From a virus, in IMG/VR virus record IMGVR_UViG_3300021962_008382, positions 1 to 64,000 of that record: 64,000 nt of DNA. One strand, written 5' to 3'. Within the stretch, counting starts at the first letter, position 1. Every line of letters starts with the position of its first letter. Below the pieces are notes generated by a model that did not search any database, was not told where the DNA came from, and was given only the letters and a program-made list of their open reading frames with translations. Of this stretch, positions 1-8,470 are shown in pieces. A program made the position numbers and the translations under genes.

Positions 1-2019
1 AACAATCTCCATACCCAGAACTTTGAGTTTAGGAGGATCGTATACCACCCCTTCAGCATTGTGTACGGTCAGGGCATATCTTTTCTTAGCAATCCATACA
101 CCCCTCTCGGCAATAACTTCCCGCTTGAACTTAATCTTACTCTGCAGAGTATTTAAGTAACTTGAAAATTCTTCGCATGTCTTACTGATAGCAGGTTCGA
201 TAACTTTCGTACAATATTTGTCGAGTACATCTACAGTTTCTTTTGTCGTCTTGTTAGGTATAACAGACTTAACTATCTCATTAAGAGTAACATAAGTCGA
301 ATCCGTATCGGAATAGAACGAGAAGTCTTTATCTGGAACTTTACCTGTAGACTTTGCTACCTCATTAGTAATGAGCTGATTAAGTTGCTTTGCTACAGAT
401 CGAATAATTAGCTGACCGGTCATTGTAATACCTTCAGCTATCCTGATATCATAGTACCGAAAGAAGATATTACCCATTGCACCGTATAGTGAGTTCATTA
501 AGATCTTTGCAGCCATCTGCTTCGAGTTCAAACTTGATATCTCACCCAGGTATTTCTTGTCTTTAGTCTTTTCGTAACTCGTCTGAGCCTCTAACATGGC
601 CTTTTTAGCTTTCTGCCTTCCTGCAAAATAAAATTCAACCAGCTCGGGGAAGATACCTAATCTATCTTTTCTAAAGCACTGACCGTTTGCAGTCATAGTG
701 ATTTGATCTTGATGCAGAGAGCTTGTATCGAACTCCCGATCAATAAGTTTCTGAATAGACTTATCGTCATCTGCAAGATACTTTTGACCATCAATCAAAG
801 TTTCCGGCGACATATTAAACGACATAATGATAGAAGGATACAGCGACGTGGCGTCAAACGAAACCACCCAGTCGTACTGACCAGGGACAGGCTCTTTTAC
901 ATATGCACCCATTATCTGTCGATCTCGTTCTGGGTCTACGTTAGGAGGGTTATGTACAATAATGTTACGCTTAAGCAGAGCGTTATATAATATACAGTCC
1001 CAGGTTCTTACAGAAGAGTAAATATCGGTGTAATTACATTTTGCATCGTATGCCATAGTAAGAATAAGATTGATAAGCTTCATCTTATCTTCTAGTTCGT
1101 CTACCAGCTCAACGTCGACGATATTATAATCTACAAACAGGTTCCAGTCTTTTGTATAAAATTCTTTAAATGATGTATACGGGTGTTTAACCTTCTCCTT
1201 GCCTAGCTCTTCTTTAGCAATGCTATCCAGTTTATAACTTTCTTGCATCTTAAAAGAAAACTTCTTATAGAGATCCATATAATCTAGAATACTGATACCC
1301 GTCCAGTTATACGCTATCTGAGTTCTACCTCTTGCAAACTCAACCTCGCTGTTGAGTACCACCCCATGAGGAGATAAGTCTTGCAGCGCCTTCTCCCCCA
1401 GAACGCGACGTATCCTGGAAGAGAGATATGCAACGTCAAACAACTGTACATTCCAGCCTGTAATTACATCGGGGTAACCACCATCTCTAAAGCTGTCGAT
1501 AAAACGGCGTAGAAGATCCATTTCATCTTTGCATTGTACATAGGTGCAGTAATCTTTCTTAGAGAGGAAAGGTTTGCAACCATAAGTTGTTATCTTCTTA
1601 GTATTGAAGTCTCTAACAGTGATAAGCAGTACTTCTTCTTGAGCTTCTCTTGTGTCCGGAAAACCATAATCAACAGTAGTCTCAATATCCACCGTTATTA
1701 TTTTCAGCAGAGACATATCAAAGGTTATAGTCTCTGGAAAGAGTTTACTTATGAATTGATAACCGTAGTTGGTATTCCCGTAGATAGGGAAGTTAGATAC
1801 TTCTTTATACTTACTGACGAAATCTCTAGCTTCTTGAATCGATGAGAATTTTATACTATCGAGATTCTCACCAAACAGAGATTTATACTTAGTTTCTTTT
1901 TTCGAGCGAACAAAGAGAGTAGGCTGAAAGTCTATTTTTTGACTTACACGCTTACCGTCTTTAAACCCTCGAAAATAAACTGCATTACCGCGTGCAAATA
2001 CATTCGTATAAAAAAACAT
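1..2019 (-). CDS. 43: T4-type family B DNA polymerase gp43, C-terminus outside window
   Basis: Replicative DNA polymerase with 3'-5' exonuclease. The reading frame stays open from the ATG at 2019 to base 1, giving 673 residues; T4 gp43 is about 900, so roughly the last quarter is missing. Visible motifs are exonuclease I (TVDIETT, about residue 110), exonuclease II (GWNVQLFDVAYL), polymerase motif A (SFDATSLYPSIIM), motif B (KILMNSLYGAMGN) and motif C (FYSDTDST). It abuts the upstream glycosyltransferase gene and follows RegA and the clamp genes, the usual T4-like neighbourhood. Identity is secure; only the 3' end is unseen. Confidence 0.97.
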   Translation of the reverse strand, partial: MFFYTNVFARGNAVYFRGFKDGKRVSQKIDFQPTLFVRSKKETKYKSLFGENLDSIKFSSIQEARDFVSKYKEVSNFPIYGNTNYGYQFISKLFPETITFDMSLLKIITVDIETTVDYGFPDTREAQEEVLLITVRDFNTKKITTYGCKPFLSKKDYCTYVQCKDEMDLLRRFIDSFRDGGYPDVITGWNVQLFDVAYLSSRIRRVLGEKALQDLSPHGVVLNSEVEFARGRTQIAYNWTGISILDYMDLYKKFSFKMQESYKLDSIAKEELGKEKVKHPYTSFKEFYTKDWNLFVDYNIVDVELVDELEDKMKLINLILTMAYDAKCNYTDIYSSVRTWDCILYNALLKRNIIVHNPPNVDPERDRQIMGAYVKEPVPGQYDWVVSFDATSLYPSIIMSFNMSPETLIDGQKYLADDDKSIQKLIDREFDTSSLHQDQITMTANGQCFRKDRLGIFPELVEFYFAGRQKAKKAMLEAQTSYEKTKDKKYLGEISSLNSKQMAAKILMNSLYGAMGNIFFRYYDIRIAEGITMTGQLIIRSVAKQLNQLITNEVAKSTGKVPDKDFSFYSDTDSTYVTLNEIVKSVIPNKTTKETVDVLDKYCTKVIEPAISKTCEEFSSYLNTLQSKIKFKREVIAERGVWIAKKRYALTVHNAEGVVYDPPKLKVLGMEIV

Positions 2020-2739
2020 TTACTCAACCTGATTTAACCACGGATACTTACCACTGTACTGCTTCCAGGTATGCTTGTTGCCTTCGAGGAAAAACTCCGG
2101 TTTGACAGAACCTTCATTACCTCCGAGTCTGTATTGTAGAGTATACTTACCTGTACAGCCATAGTTTTTATGCTGAATTTGATCTTTAACTACCGTATAA
2201 AAACGACGATCAGCTCCCCACCCGAAGTCCCAGATATGACCAACCATTCGTAGAAACGGTTTAGTAAAACAATATGAGCTAGTATCAATTAAATACTGAT
2301 CGGATTTAACCCAAACCGGCCATCTACCAAGGGACTCACAGTTATCTTCACAGATAAAGTTACCGTCTTTATCGTTAATAGTTCTCAGCGAGTGAGCCCA
2401 GTCGTATTTAAATCTCTTGATAATATCAACCAAGCTTTCAACGTGATCAGGTGCAAAAGTATTATCTTGATCTAAGAATAAAATATAATCATGATTTACT
2501 AGATGACTAAACCCGGCCATGATTCGATGACCATAAAATCCACCCCCACCTGTATTAAAGGGTAGATAACATACTTGAACGTCTGTACCTTCTACTATGC
2601 AGTTAGTCTGTTCTCTGAATTTTTCCCCGTCGCAAACCACTAGATGATCGACATGTACAGTTTGATTTTGTACCGAGCGGATAGCATCCATGAGTACATC
2701 GGCACCCGTGGTAGGGGTGATAACTAATATATCACTCAT
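2020..2739 (-). CDS. Family 2 (GT-A) glycosyltransferase
   Basis: 239 residues. The N-terminus (ILVITPTTG, then LVVCDGE) and the metal-binding DxD-type segment LFLDQDN near residue 95 mark a GT-A nucleotide-sugar transferase. Donor and acceptor cannot be read. The stop codon lies directly against the polymerase start and the start overlaps the 90-residue gene upstream by 4 bases, so it is translated with the replication genes. It is one of about seven glycosyltransferases in the window, most of which lie at 7-16 kb. Confidence 0.85.
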   Translation of the reverse strand: MSDILVITPTTGADVLMDAIRSVQNQTVHVDHLVVCDGEKFREQTNCIVEGTDVQVCYLPFNTGGGGFYGHRIMAGFSHLVNHDYILFLDQDNTFAPDHVESLVDIIKRFKYDWAHSLRTINDKDGNFICEDNCESLGRWPVWVKSDQYLIDTSSYCFTKPFLRMVGHIWDFGWGADRRFYTVVKDQIQHKNYGCTGKYTLQYRLGGNEGSVKPEFFLEGNKHTWKQYSGKYPWLNQVE

Positions 2740-3008
2740 TCTGCACCTACTTTTTTCAGAGCATCTTTACGAATAAGAAGCTGACGATTAGGAAGCTCTT
2801 CTTTAAATACCTTTACATATTCCACACCATCTATAGAGGTAATATCGAAATAATTTTCACACATCCAGACTTCCTGGTCTAGAACATTTTTGTATTTACC
2901 ACCGCTCTTTGAAGTAAAGATTTTATCCCAGTTATTAGAAAACTGCTTTCTAGTTACTGAAAGAGGTCTTTGCTTTGACCCTTTCCCTGCTTCTCTGCTC
3001 TTTGACAT
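2736..3008 (-). CDS. Small conserved phage protein, unknown function
   Basis: 90 residues, basic N-terminus (KGSKQRP) followed by a TRKQFSNNWDKIF segment. I recall this pattern from small proteins of T4-like marine phages, but no function is known to me. It sits in a tight run (4-base overlap with the glycosyltransferase, 1-base contact with the Sm-like gene), expressed from the promoter at 3311-3339. Soluble, with no membrane segment. Confidence 0.75.
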   Translation of the reverse strand: MSKSREAGKGSKQRPLSVTRKQFSNNWDKIFTSKSGGKYKNVLDQEVWMCENYFDITSIDGVEYVKVFKEELPNRQLLIRKDALKKVGAE

Positions 3009-3286
3009 TAGATTATTAACCCTGATCCAAACACTTTTTGATATTGATTATAAAGTTCATCTATTGGTTTACCTTGCCATACTACATGCGCGCGACCCAA
3101 TTCAATAGCATGATTCTCAGTATACGGCGCATAAGGTACGAGCCCCAACATAGGTCTTTCAGGATCTGCTCGGGAAGGAACCAGCTGTATATAACAAGGT
3201 CGTTTGATACGCAGGGTATCATTCACCTCGGTTAAGTCACCAATAACTTCTTCACCTGTAATAAGCTTAAGAATTTGAACAGACAT
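3008..3286 (-). CDS. Sm-like (LSM fold) phage protein
   Basis: 92 residues. The opening VQILKLITGEEVIGDL and the following beta-rich pattern resemble the Sm-like proteins annotated in T4-like cyanophages and pelagiphages. A paralogue begins in the same way at 60414-60815 (RIIKLISGDELLAQI). RNA binding is a family-based guess. It is the first gene after a strong sigma-70-type promoter and begins an operon of four genes ending in the DNA polymerase. Confidence 0.65.
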   Translation of the reverse strand: MSVQILKLITGEEVIGDLTEVNDTLRIKRPCYIQLVPSRADPERPMLGLVPYAPYTENHAIELGRAHVVWQGKPIDELYNQYQKVFGSGLII

Positions 3287-3310
3287 AATTTATCCTCGAA
3301 AAGGGACCTC

Positions 3311-3339
3311 ATTATAACATACAACTTTTTACTTATCAA
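3311..3339 (-). promoter_or_regulatory. Sigma-70-type promoter for the Sm-like to polymerase operon
   Basis: On the minus strand TTGATA, a 17-base spacer and a perfect TATAAT, starting about 25 bases before the Sm-like start codon. It lies directly after the Hsp20 terminator, so it restarts transcription toward gp43. Confidence 0.8.
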
Positions 3340-3345
3340 CAGAAA

Positions 3346-3361
3346 GGGGCCCGAAGGCCCC
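3346..3361 (-). terminator. Rho-independent terminator after Hsp20
   Basis: Perfect 6-bp GGGGCC/GGCCCC stem closed by a TTCG tetraloop, followed on the minus strand by TTTCTGTT. It ends 5 bases after the Hsp20 stop codon. The stem is symmetrical, so termination in the other direction (CTTTTG follows on plus) is also possible. Confidence 0.85.
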
Positions 3362-3366
3362 TTTTG

Positions 3367-3843
3367 CTACTCTTGCAGCAGCTGCGGTGTTTTGGGTGTA
3401 TCGTTATCGAGGATGGGTATCTTTCTTGGTTTTTTGTGTTCAGGATAAATCTTTTCTAGATTAACCCGTAGCATACCTCTGCTTAGCGATGTATCTTTTA
3501 CTACAGTAAAATCATCTAGCGTAAATACACGTTTAAATGTTCTTGCAGCTATGCCTTGATACAGGTATTCTTGCGATGATGGGTTAGAAGAACCAGATAT
3601 AGTTAGTTGATTGTCACGAACTTCAATTGAAAGGTCCTCTTTATCAAAACCAGCTACTGCCAGTTCAATTACATATTTAAACACATCTACTTTATAGATG
3701 TTATAAGGTGGGAAGTTACTAGAAGGGGTTTTAATGTCTGATGCTAGTTTATTAAACCGCTCAAACCATTCGTCAGATCCAATAAAAACTTTATTAAGAT
3801 CTTTGAACAAATCATTACCAAAAACGTCTTTTACGTAGGTCAT
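3367..3843 (-). CDS. hsp20: Small heat-shock protein Hsp20/IbpA family
   Basis: 158 residues. The alpha-crystallin domain covers about residues 45-145: KVDVFKYVIELAVAGF, DLSIEVRDNQLTISG, then GIAARTFKRVFTLDD and the G-x-L-type strand GMLRVNL. ATP-independent holdase that binds unfolding proteins; T4-like marine phages commonly carry one, presumably for capsid or host protein folding. A TATAAATA element and a hairpin lie upstream, suggesting late expression. C-terminal tail includes KIPI, similar to the IxI oligomerisation motif. Confidence 0.93.
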   Translation of the reverse strand: MTYVKDVFGNDLFKDLNKVFIGSDEWFERFNKLASDIKTPSSNFPPYNIYKVDVFKYVIELAVAGFDKEDLSIEVRDNQLTISGSSNPSSQEYLYQGIAARTFKRVFTLDDFTVVKDTSLSRGMLRVNLEKIYPEHKKPRKIPILDNDTPKTPQLLQE

Positions 3844-3879
3844 ATAGTCTCCTTAATTAAGCGAGTTAAAGTTGTGATA

Positions 3880-3904
3880 GTACCAGCCCCTAAGGCGCCG
3901 GTAC
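3880..3904 (-). promoter_or_regulatory. 5'-leader hairpin upstream of hsp20
   Basis: Imperfect inverted repeat with outer arms GTACC/GGTAC and inner GCC/GGC. It begins 3 bases downstream of the TATAAATA at 3908-3915 and 37 bases before the hsp20 start. It could be a terminator for the upstream 78-residue gene, but has no T-run; the same promoter-hairpin geometry recurs at 4215-4247 and 47237-47267. Confidence 0.5.
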
Positions 3905-3907
3905 TAT

Positions 3908-3915
3908 TATTTATA
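3908..3915 (-). promoter_or_regulatory. T4-type late promoter element TATAAATA
   Basis: Exact match to the T4 late -10 consensus on the minus strand, upstream of hsp20. The phage encodes a gp55-type late sigma factor (59876-60466), which is expected to read such sites. No -35 is needed at late promoters. Confidence 0.55.
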
Positions 3916-3916
3916 A

Positions 3917-4153
3917 TCAACCGTTAGAAATAAATCCGTTCAGCTGGGAAGCTGTTTTCATTATTTCTGATGCAGCTGGAAACGCAGGTAGGTCTGGATA
4001 CGCTGGCTTTTTTTCATTGTGAGATGCAGCTAAATCAACCTGACTGTTCCACCCCTGTATAATTGTATCTCTTGAGGCAAAGTAATCTGCTTCATGTATC
4101 TCTTTAGCCATTCTCAAAAGATCGAGGCGGATCTCGTACGGTGTCTTACTCAT
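3917..4153 (-). CDS. Small conserved phage protein, unknown function
   Basis: 78 residues beginning KTPYEIRLDLLRMAKEI, with a proline-rich middle (KKPAYPDLPAFP). I recall similar proteins next to hsp20 in T4-like cyanophages and pelagiphages; no function is known to me. Preceded by an AGGAG-like site (minus strand AAGGAGAAAATT before ATG) and, further up, by a TATAAATA element plus palindrome. Confidence 0.75.
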   Translation of the reverse strand: MSKTPYEIRLDLLRMAKEIHEADYFASRDTIIQGWNSQVDLAASHNEKKPAYPDLPAFPAASEIMKTASQLNGFISNG

Positions 4154-4214
4154 AATTTTCTCCTTGTGTGTGTTTGTGTGTTATAGGTCTCCATCCTTGG
4201 AGAGGGTGTCCTAA

Positions 4215-4236
4215 ATGTGAATCAATTGATTCACAT
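4215..4236 (-). repeat. 22-bp perfect palindrome in a gene leader
   Basis: Perfect dyad, half-site ATGTGAATCAA. It lies 3 bases downstream of TATAAATA (4240-4247) and about 60 bases before the 78-residue gene. It can act as a 5'-leader hairpin, a terminator for regA, or a dimeric protein-binding site. No long T-run follows on the minus strand, which argues against a plain terminator. Confidence 0.6.
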
Positions 4237-4239
4237 CTT

Positions 4240-4247
4240 TATTTATA
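4240..4247 (-). promoter_or_regulatory. T4-type late promoter element TATAAATA
   Basis: Exact TATAAATA on the minus strand between regA and the 78-residue gene. Together with gp55 in this genome it predicts late transcription of the 78-residue gene and possibly hsp20. Two other exact intergenic copies have a hairpin at the same distance. Confidence 0.5.
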
Positions 4248-4249
4248 TA

Positions 4250-4678
4250 TCAATCACCTTTCTTCTTACCAATATTATACTTGGCTTGTAATGTCCATTC
4301 ATTTTTTTCTTTAAACGAAATGACTTTGATCTGAGAAAGAGGTGCCTGATCTGATAGAATATCCGGGTAGTTTACTTTAATAAGACCCCAGTCGGCTAGT
4401 AGCTTAGCAATAGAGTTTCTACGCTGTATATCATTCTCAGTGATATCTGTCGACTTACCATCTAATGCAAATAGTTCTTTAAAATGTACGATGTAGTACT
4501 TTCCCTGCTTATGAAGAATATGGCAGGACTGATAAAGTATCTTATCTTTTCTAGAAGCAACACCTATGCGAGTGAGCGTTTCACGTATCTTTAAAAAATC
4601 GTCCGGGTGAGAAATGGTGACTTCAAGCGGGGTATACCCCGGTAAGTCAATTTTGAAAAACTCAGACATTAAGGCCAC
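4250..4678 (-). CDS. regA: Translational repressor RegA
   Basis: 142 residues, near the T4 length (122) with an extended N-terminus. It keeps long stretches of the family: DDFLKIRETLTRIGVAS, LYQSCHILHKQGKYYIVHFK and RRNSIAKLLADWGLI, ending in the basic NIGKKKGD. RegA binds around the start codons of early phage mRNAs and blocks their translation. The gene overlaps the end of the gp62 gene by 17 bases, as in T4 where 45-44-62-regA is one operon. Confidence 0.95.
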   Translation of the reverse strand: MALMSEFFKIDLPGYTPLEVTISHPDDFLKIRETLTRIGVASRKDKILYQSCHILHKQGKYYIVHFKELFALDGKSTDITENDIQRRNSIAKLLADWGLIKVNYPDILSDQAPLSQIKVISFKEKNEWTLQAKYNIGKKKGD

Positions 4679-5114
4679 CTTTATCTATTCTTTTTCTTAT
4701 TATATCAAGTTGCTGATCAGATAAGATTGATAAAACTTGGCGGGCTTTTTCTGTACTATATCCATAATAGGATTTTACTATATCAAGCGCTTCAATTTTA
4801 TCAGACTTTATCCATTTATTAAACCGTTTTCTCGGTCTAATACTATTTATAAGAAAACGAAACTGTAACTCTTTTTCCAGATGCGGTCTTGAGTTCATTT
4901 CATTAGCGAATATAACTGTATCCGAACCGTATGATAGTCCTTTGTTTACAATATACGGAACATACTGTTTTTCGGTGCTTTCATCGACAATTAGATTATC
5001 TTTACTGAAATTAATTGCATTAATAAAATCGAACGGTGATAGGTTATTTGTACTAACTTTCTCAACGGGTTCTTCTGGTTTTATTACACCAAATATCTCG
5101 TTAATATTGATCAT
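4662..5114 (-). CDS. 62: Clamp-loader small subunit gp62
   Basis: 150 residues (T4 gp62 is 187). Family features are the FANEMNSRPHLEKELQFRF region and the C-terminal basic helical part (IRPRKRFNKWIKSD, YYGYSTEKARQVLS). With gp44 it loads the gp45 ring onto DNA. Position between gp44 and regA fits. It overlaps the small membrane-protein gene by 4 bases. Confidence 0.9.
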   Translation of the reverse strand: MININEIFGVIKPEEPVEKVSTNNLSPFDFINAINFSKDNLIVDESTEKQYVPYIVNKGLSYGSDTVIFANEMNSRPHLEKELQFRFLINSIRPRKRFNKWIKSDKIEALDIVKSYYGYSTEKARQVLSILSDQQLDIIRKRIDKGGLNV

Positions 5115-5383
5115 ATCATTCTCGAAAAACCAACGATATCAATCGTGACGAGCAAGAGGTAATTTGCGAGCATTCCAAAAGATCCCCGAGTATAAGCAGC
5201 CCAAGCATACATACTGCAACCGCTAATCCAAGCCGGATAAAGAGCCATAAGAGGTGGGTTAGGAACTGTAATAGCCATAACAAGACTACAGCCAATACTA
5301 AGAGACCAAGCCACGAACTCGATAATAAATCTAAGAGGGTATGCGTGGTAATCATCTTTTATCCATTGTATAGTGTCGTTCAT
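5111..5383 (-). CDS. Small integral membrane protein in the clamp-loader operon
   Basis: 90 residues with three likely membrane segments: about residues 18-38 (FIIEFVAWSLSIGCSLVMAI), 44-62 (MALYPAWISGCSMYAWAAY) and 70-88 (GMLANYLLLVTIDIVGF). Coupled by 4-base overlaps to gp44 and gp62. It looks like the membrane protein found at this place in other T4-like marine phages. A PnuC-like transporter relation is conceivable but not shown. Confidence 0.7.
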   Translation of the reverse strand: MNDTIQWIKDDYHAYPLRFIIEFVAWSLSIGCSLVMAITVPNPPLMALYPAWISGCSMYAWAAYTRGSFGMLANYLLLVTIDIVGFSRMI

Positions 5384-6312
5384 TTTACATTCGCTGTTGC
5401 CATTATTTCAGTTAAACATGCTACTAAATTAATCTCTTGATCAGCTACAAAAGCAGACTTATACTGATAATCTGCAATAGTCATAATAACGTGAGGTACT
5501 TGATCTGTCAGCGGTATGATAGTATCATATATCTTTCGAAAGAGTACTGGAGGATCATTATCTAGATTATTTACTACCCACGATCTCATTTTTTTCCAAT
5601 CTTTTGTCTTGAGAGCTTGAACAAGCTCATCCATACTTTCGTCAGACAAACTAACCAGTATACCTTCGTTTATACTGCCCGACTGAGAATACCTCTGAAG
5701 CTCGTTTAACGTTCTTCGGAAGTCTGGAAAGTATTTTTCAACTACCTTTGCGAGTACTTTTTGATCGAAGGTAACATCTTCAACCTGTAGAATTTTCTGT
5801 ACCTTATTAAAGAAAGAAAAAGCTATTCTCTGCTTTTCATTCTTAGGTATTTTAAACTCTACAACAGTACTTCTTGAATGAAGAGGTTGAATGATTCTAT
5901 TCTTGTAATTACAGGTAAATATAAATCTACAATTCTCTGCAAACTCTTCTATGAAGCCACGCAAGGCAGGTTGAGTAGAATTAGGATTAAGATAATCCGC
6001 CTCATCAAGTATAACAACCTTGGTATTACCCGTAAACGAAACCGTGGACGCGAACGATTTAATCTTCGTCCTCAGAACATCAATACCCGATTCTTCAGAA
6101 CCGTTAATTACAATATAATCTAGATTAAGTTCTTCACATATGGCTCGGGCAACAGTAGTCTTACCTGTACCAGCAGACCCGCAAAAGAGCATATTCTGAA
6201 TATCCCCTTTGCGTATAACATCGTTGAAGAACGTTCTTAGACTATCAGGTAGAATACATTGATCAACCGTCTTAGGTCTATACTTCTCACACCACAAAAA
6301 CATATCAGTCAT
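5380..6312 (-). CDS. 44: Clamp-loader ATPase gp44
   Basis: 310 residues, AAA+ family, matching T4 gp44 (319). Walker A CGSAGTGKTTVAR near residue 45, Walker B VVILDEADYLN near residue 100, and a sensor region TCNYKNRIIQPLHSRS. ATP hydrolysis by gp44/gp62 opens and closes the gp45 ring at primer ends. It lies between gp45 and gp62 in T4 order. Confidence 0.96.
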   Translation of the reverse strand: MTDMFLWCEKYRPKTVDQCILPDSLRTFFNDVIRKGDIQNMLFCGSAGTGKTTVARAICEELNLDYIVINGSEESGIDVLRTKIKSFASTVSFTGNTKVVILDEADYLNPNSTQPALRGFIEEFAENCRFIFTCNYKNRIIQPLHSRSTVVEFKIPKNEKQRIAFSFFNKVQKILQVEDVTFDQKVLAKVVEKYFPDFRRTLNELQRYSQSGSINEGILVSLSDESMDELVQALKTKDWKKMRSWVVNNLDNDPPVLFRKIYDTIIPLTDQVPHVIMTIADYQYKSAFVADQEINLVACLTEIMATANVK

Positions 6313-6328
6313 AATATAAGTCGCCTAA

Positions 6329-6997
6329 TTAAACTACAGATCCTGGCTCACACGCAATCCAATATTGAAGAGGTCGGGTTTCACTCTTGAAGTGAAGAAA
6401 TTTAGCCCTACCATTAGGGGTCTTTGCTACCGATACCTCATAAGCATCAGGTAGAACTTTTAGATTTTCTACAGCAATAAAGACATCGAAATTTTCAAAG
6501 GATGTGCCGATAATCTTTTTAAAACTGTTTGCTGTATCGTTCTTTCTATCGCTAACAGCAACTACAACACTCTGATTTTTATTAGTAACTGAGATAGTAG
6601 GCGAACCAGTTATAGCGGCCGCTTTCATTAGCGTCTGTATATCATCTGCAGTCAATTTAAAAGAATAGACCGTTACATGTTCAATCTCCCCGGACGGAGC
6701 ACCCTTCACTATATCTGGATTCGAGTAGTAATATTCGAACGTACCTTTATCACTCGAAACTTCTATGCTTTTATCTTTGAACTCAACCTTCTGATCTCCA
6801 AGGGTAAGTATTGCTAGTAACGAATTAAGATCGTAGATAGCAAATCGCATCGGAAGATCTTCTTTGATAGAAGCTTTAGCAAATATATTGTTACCGCTAG
6901 AGATAGTACTAATTACATCCCCGGGATTAAAAACTATGTTTGTATTGATAGAAGAAAAGTTCTTCAGAAGAGAAAGCGTATCACTAGTAAATTTCAT
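6329..6997 (-). CDS. 45: Sliding clamp gp45
   Basis: 222 residues (T4 gp45 is 228). N-terminus MKFTSDTLSLLKNFSSINTN and the repeated beta-alpha-beta layout fit the trimeric phage clamp; SPTISVTNKN and a C-terminal LQYWIACE strand are family-like. It tethers the polymerase to DNA and, in T4, also activates late promoters with gp55, which this phage encodes. First replisome gene downstream of the glycan cassette. Confidence 0.94.
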   Translation of the reverse strand: MKFTSDTLSLLKNFSSINTNIVFNPGDVISTISSGNNIFAKASIKEDLPMRFAIYDLNSLLAILTLGDQKVEFKDKSIEVSSDKGTFEYYYSNPDIVKGAPSGEIEHVTVYSFKLTADDIQTLMKAAAITGSPTISVTNKNQSVVVAVSDRKNDTANSFKKIIGTSFENFDVFIAVENLKVLPDAYEVSVAKTPNGRAKFLHFKSETRPLQYWIACEPGSVV

Positions 6998-7014
6998 AAT
7001 ATAGCCTCACATTG

Positions 7015-7749
7015 TTAGACGTATTGTATAAGCTTTCGTTCAACCTCTCCACTAAATTTGTCCGCGCAGTATTGTCTTTCTTTAGCATCCAAAGCTGATA
7101 AATCTGGTCTCTTGAAGGCAGAGTCGCTATGATCTCGGAAGCATACAAGATATTCTTTAATAAGAATCGGGTCACCGTAGTGATAATAGGACCGATAAAA
7201 GTATTCCCCGTCAACTATCCATAACAGATTTTCATCCATCTCTAGAGCGCTTTCTCTTCGAACGGTATAATTGGAAGGGTTACCTGTTGTATTATCCCCG
7301 TTAACATACTTATTACCATACCATGGCATTCTATGATTGTAATAGGTACTTTTGTTTTGGTCACAGCACATGAAACCGGAAATCAACCAATGCTGGTTCG
7401 GATTGTTCTCAAACGCTTTTGCGATCTTTTCCAGAGCAAGAAAGTCTACAAAGAAATCATCAACATATAGCAGTTTAATTATATCACCAGATGCATGCTT
7501 TAAAGCGTAGTTTACATTAGCAGCCGCGGTTTTCTTACTACCCGGGTTGCGGATATATTTAATACTAAGGACATGAGAGAAAGTATTGCAAATATTTTTA
7601 AGACTATCATCCTCACTCTGATCTGAAACTACCACTTCGAAGTTACTAAATGTCTGAAACATTAATAGGGAAAGATATTCGACGAGAAACTTCTCCCCCA
7701 AACCGTCTTTCATTTTGTAAACTGGACATATTATAGAAATTTTAGACAT
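7015..7749 (-). CDS. Family 2 glycosyltransferase
   Basis: 244 residues, GT-A fold. Starts with ISIICPVYKMKDG, followed by FEVVVSDQSEDDSL and the metal site LLYVDDFFV near residue 103, all typical of GT2 enzymes. Start overlaps the next gene upstream by 8 bases. Belongs to the glycan cassette that runs to 15.9 kb; substrate unknown. Confidence 0.88.
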   Translation of the reverse strand: MSKISIICPVYKMKDGLGEKFLVEYLSLLMFQTFSNFEVVVSDQSEDDSLKNICNTFSHVLSIKYIRNPGSKKTAAANVNYALKHASGDIIKLLYVDDFFVDFLALEKIAKAFENNPNQHWLISGFMCCDQNKSTYYNHRMPWYGNKYVNGDNTTGNPSNYTVRRESALEMDENLLWIVDGEYFYRSYYHYGDPILIKEYLVCFRDHSDSAFKRPDLSALDAKERQYCADKFSGEVERKLIQYV

Positions 7750-8470
7750 ACTTCAATAACTCCGCGGAAAGATCTCTTGACTGAGGCATAAATTTATTCT
7801 GCCAGTCACTTGTTAATTTGTCGTGTGATGTGATATGCTCACCACCATATCCTCTAGCTTTATCAGATTCTGGTATGCGAGTTTGTATCTGTAGTTTTCT
7901 TTTAATTGTAAAGTCATTGAAAGGCGACCAACCATACCAAAGTATTTGCAGCTTATCGGTCATCCAATCGTTATAGTGTCTACCAAGTGGATAATTTTCA
8001 AATCTGTTGCAATGAGCTGTTCTACCTCTTCTTATCTTAGAACCGCCTTGTGAATAATATATGCCATGATATTTCTGTTCAATAAGAGATTTATCATAAG
8101 TAGGTAAATCATCAGGTTTGTTATCTACCATTACTGTACAGGGCATTGTAATACGTCTGTCACGCCAGATATCGAAAAGAGAATAATCACCGACTAAGAA
8201 TTCGGTTAAGTTAAGACATAGTTTCCACCCATCAATATTTTCTTCAATATCCTGAACTTCTTCATCTACTTTCTTAGCATCAAACACTGCGCCGTTTCTA
8301 GAATCTACAACTTCCCAATTTGGACATATATCTTTTATAATATCAACAGACCTATCAGTAGAAGCATAGTTTATTAATATACCGTGATCGAAAATTTTTT
8401 TATGGTGTTCCAGCCACCATGGGAGTAAATATTCTTCGTTATAAAATACTGCAGTAATAGTTTTACGCAT
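7742..8470 (-). CDS. Glycosyltransferase (GT2_4/GT92-like)
   Basis: 242 residues. The N-terminal ITAVFYNEEYLLPWWLEHH, then ILINYASTDRSVDI, is the signature of family-2-type enzymes often listed as Glyco_tranf_2_4 or GT92-like. Later aromatic and His-rich segments (GRTAHCNRFENY, RHYNDWMTDK) may form the acceptor site. Overlaps its neighbours by 8 bases each. Donor sugar unknown. Confidence 0.8.
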   Translation of the reverse strand: MRKTITAVFYNEEYLLPWWLEHHKKIFDHGILINYASTDRSVDIIKDICPNWEVVDSRNGAVFDAKKVDEEVQDIEENIDGWKLCLNLTEFLVGDYSLFDIWRDRRITMPCTVMVDNKPDDLPTYDKSLIEQKYHGIYYSQGGSKIRRGRTAHCNRFENYPLGRHYNDWMTDKLQILWYGWSPFNDFTIKRKLQIQTRIPESDKARGYGGEHITSHDKLTSDWQNKFMPQSRDLSAELLKYV

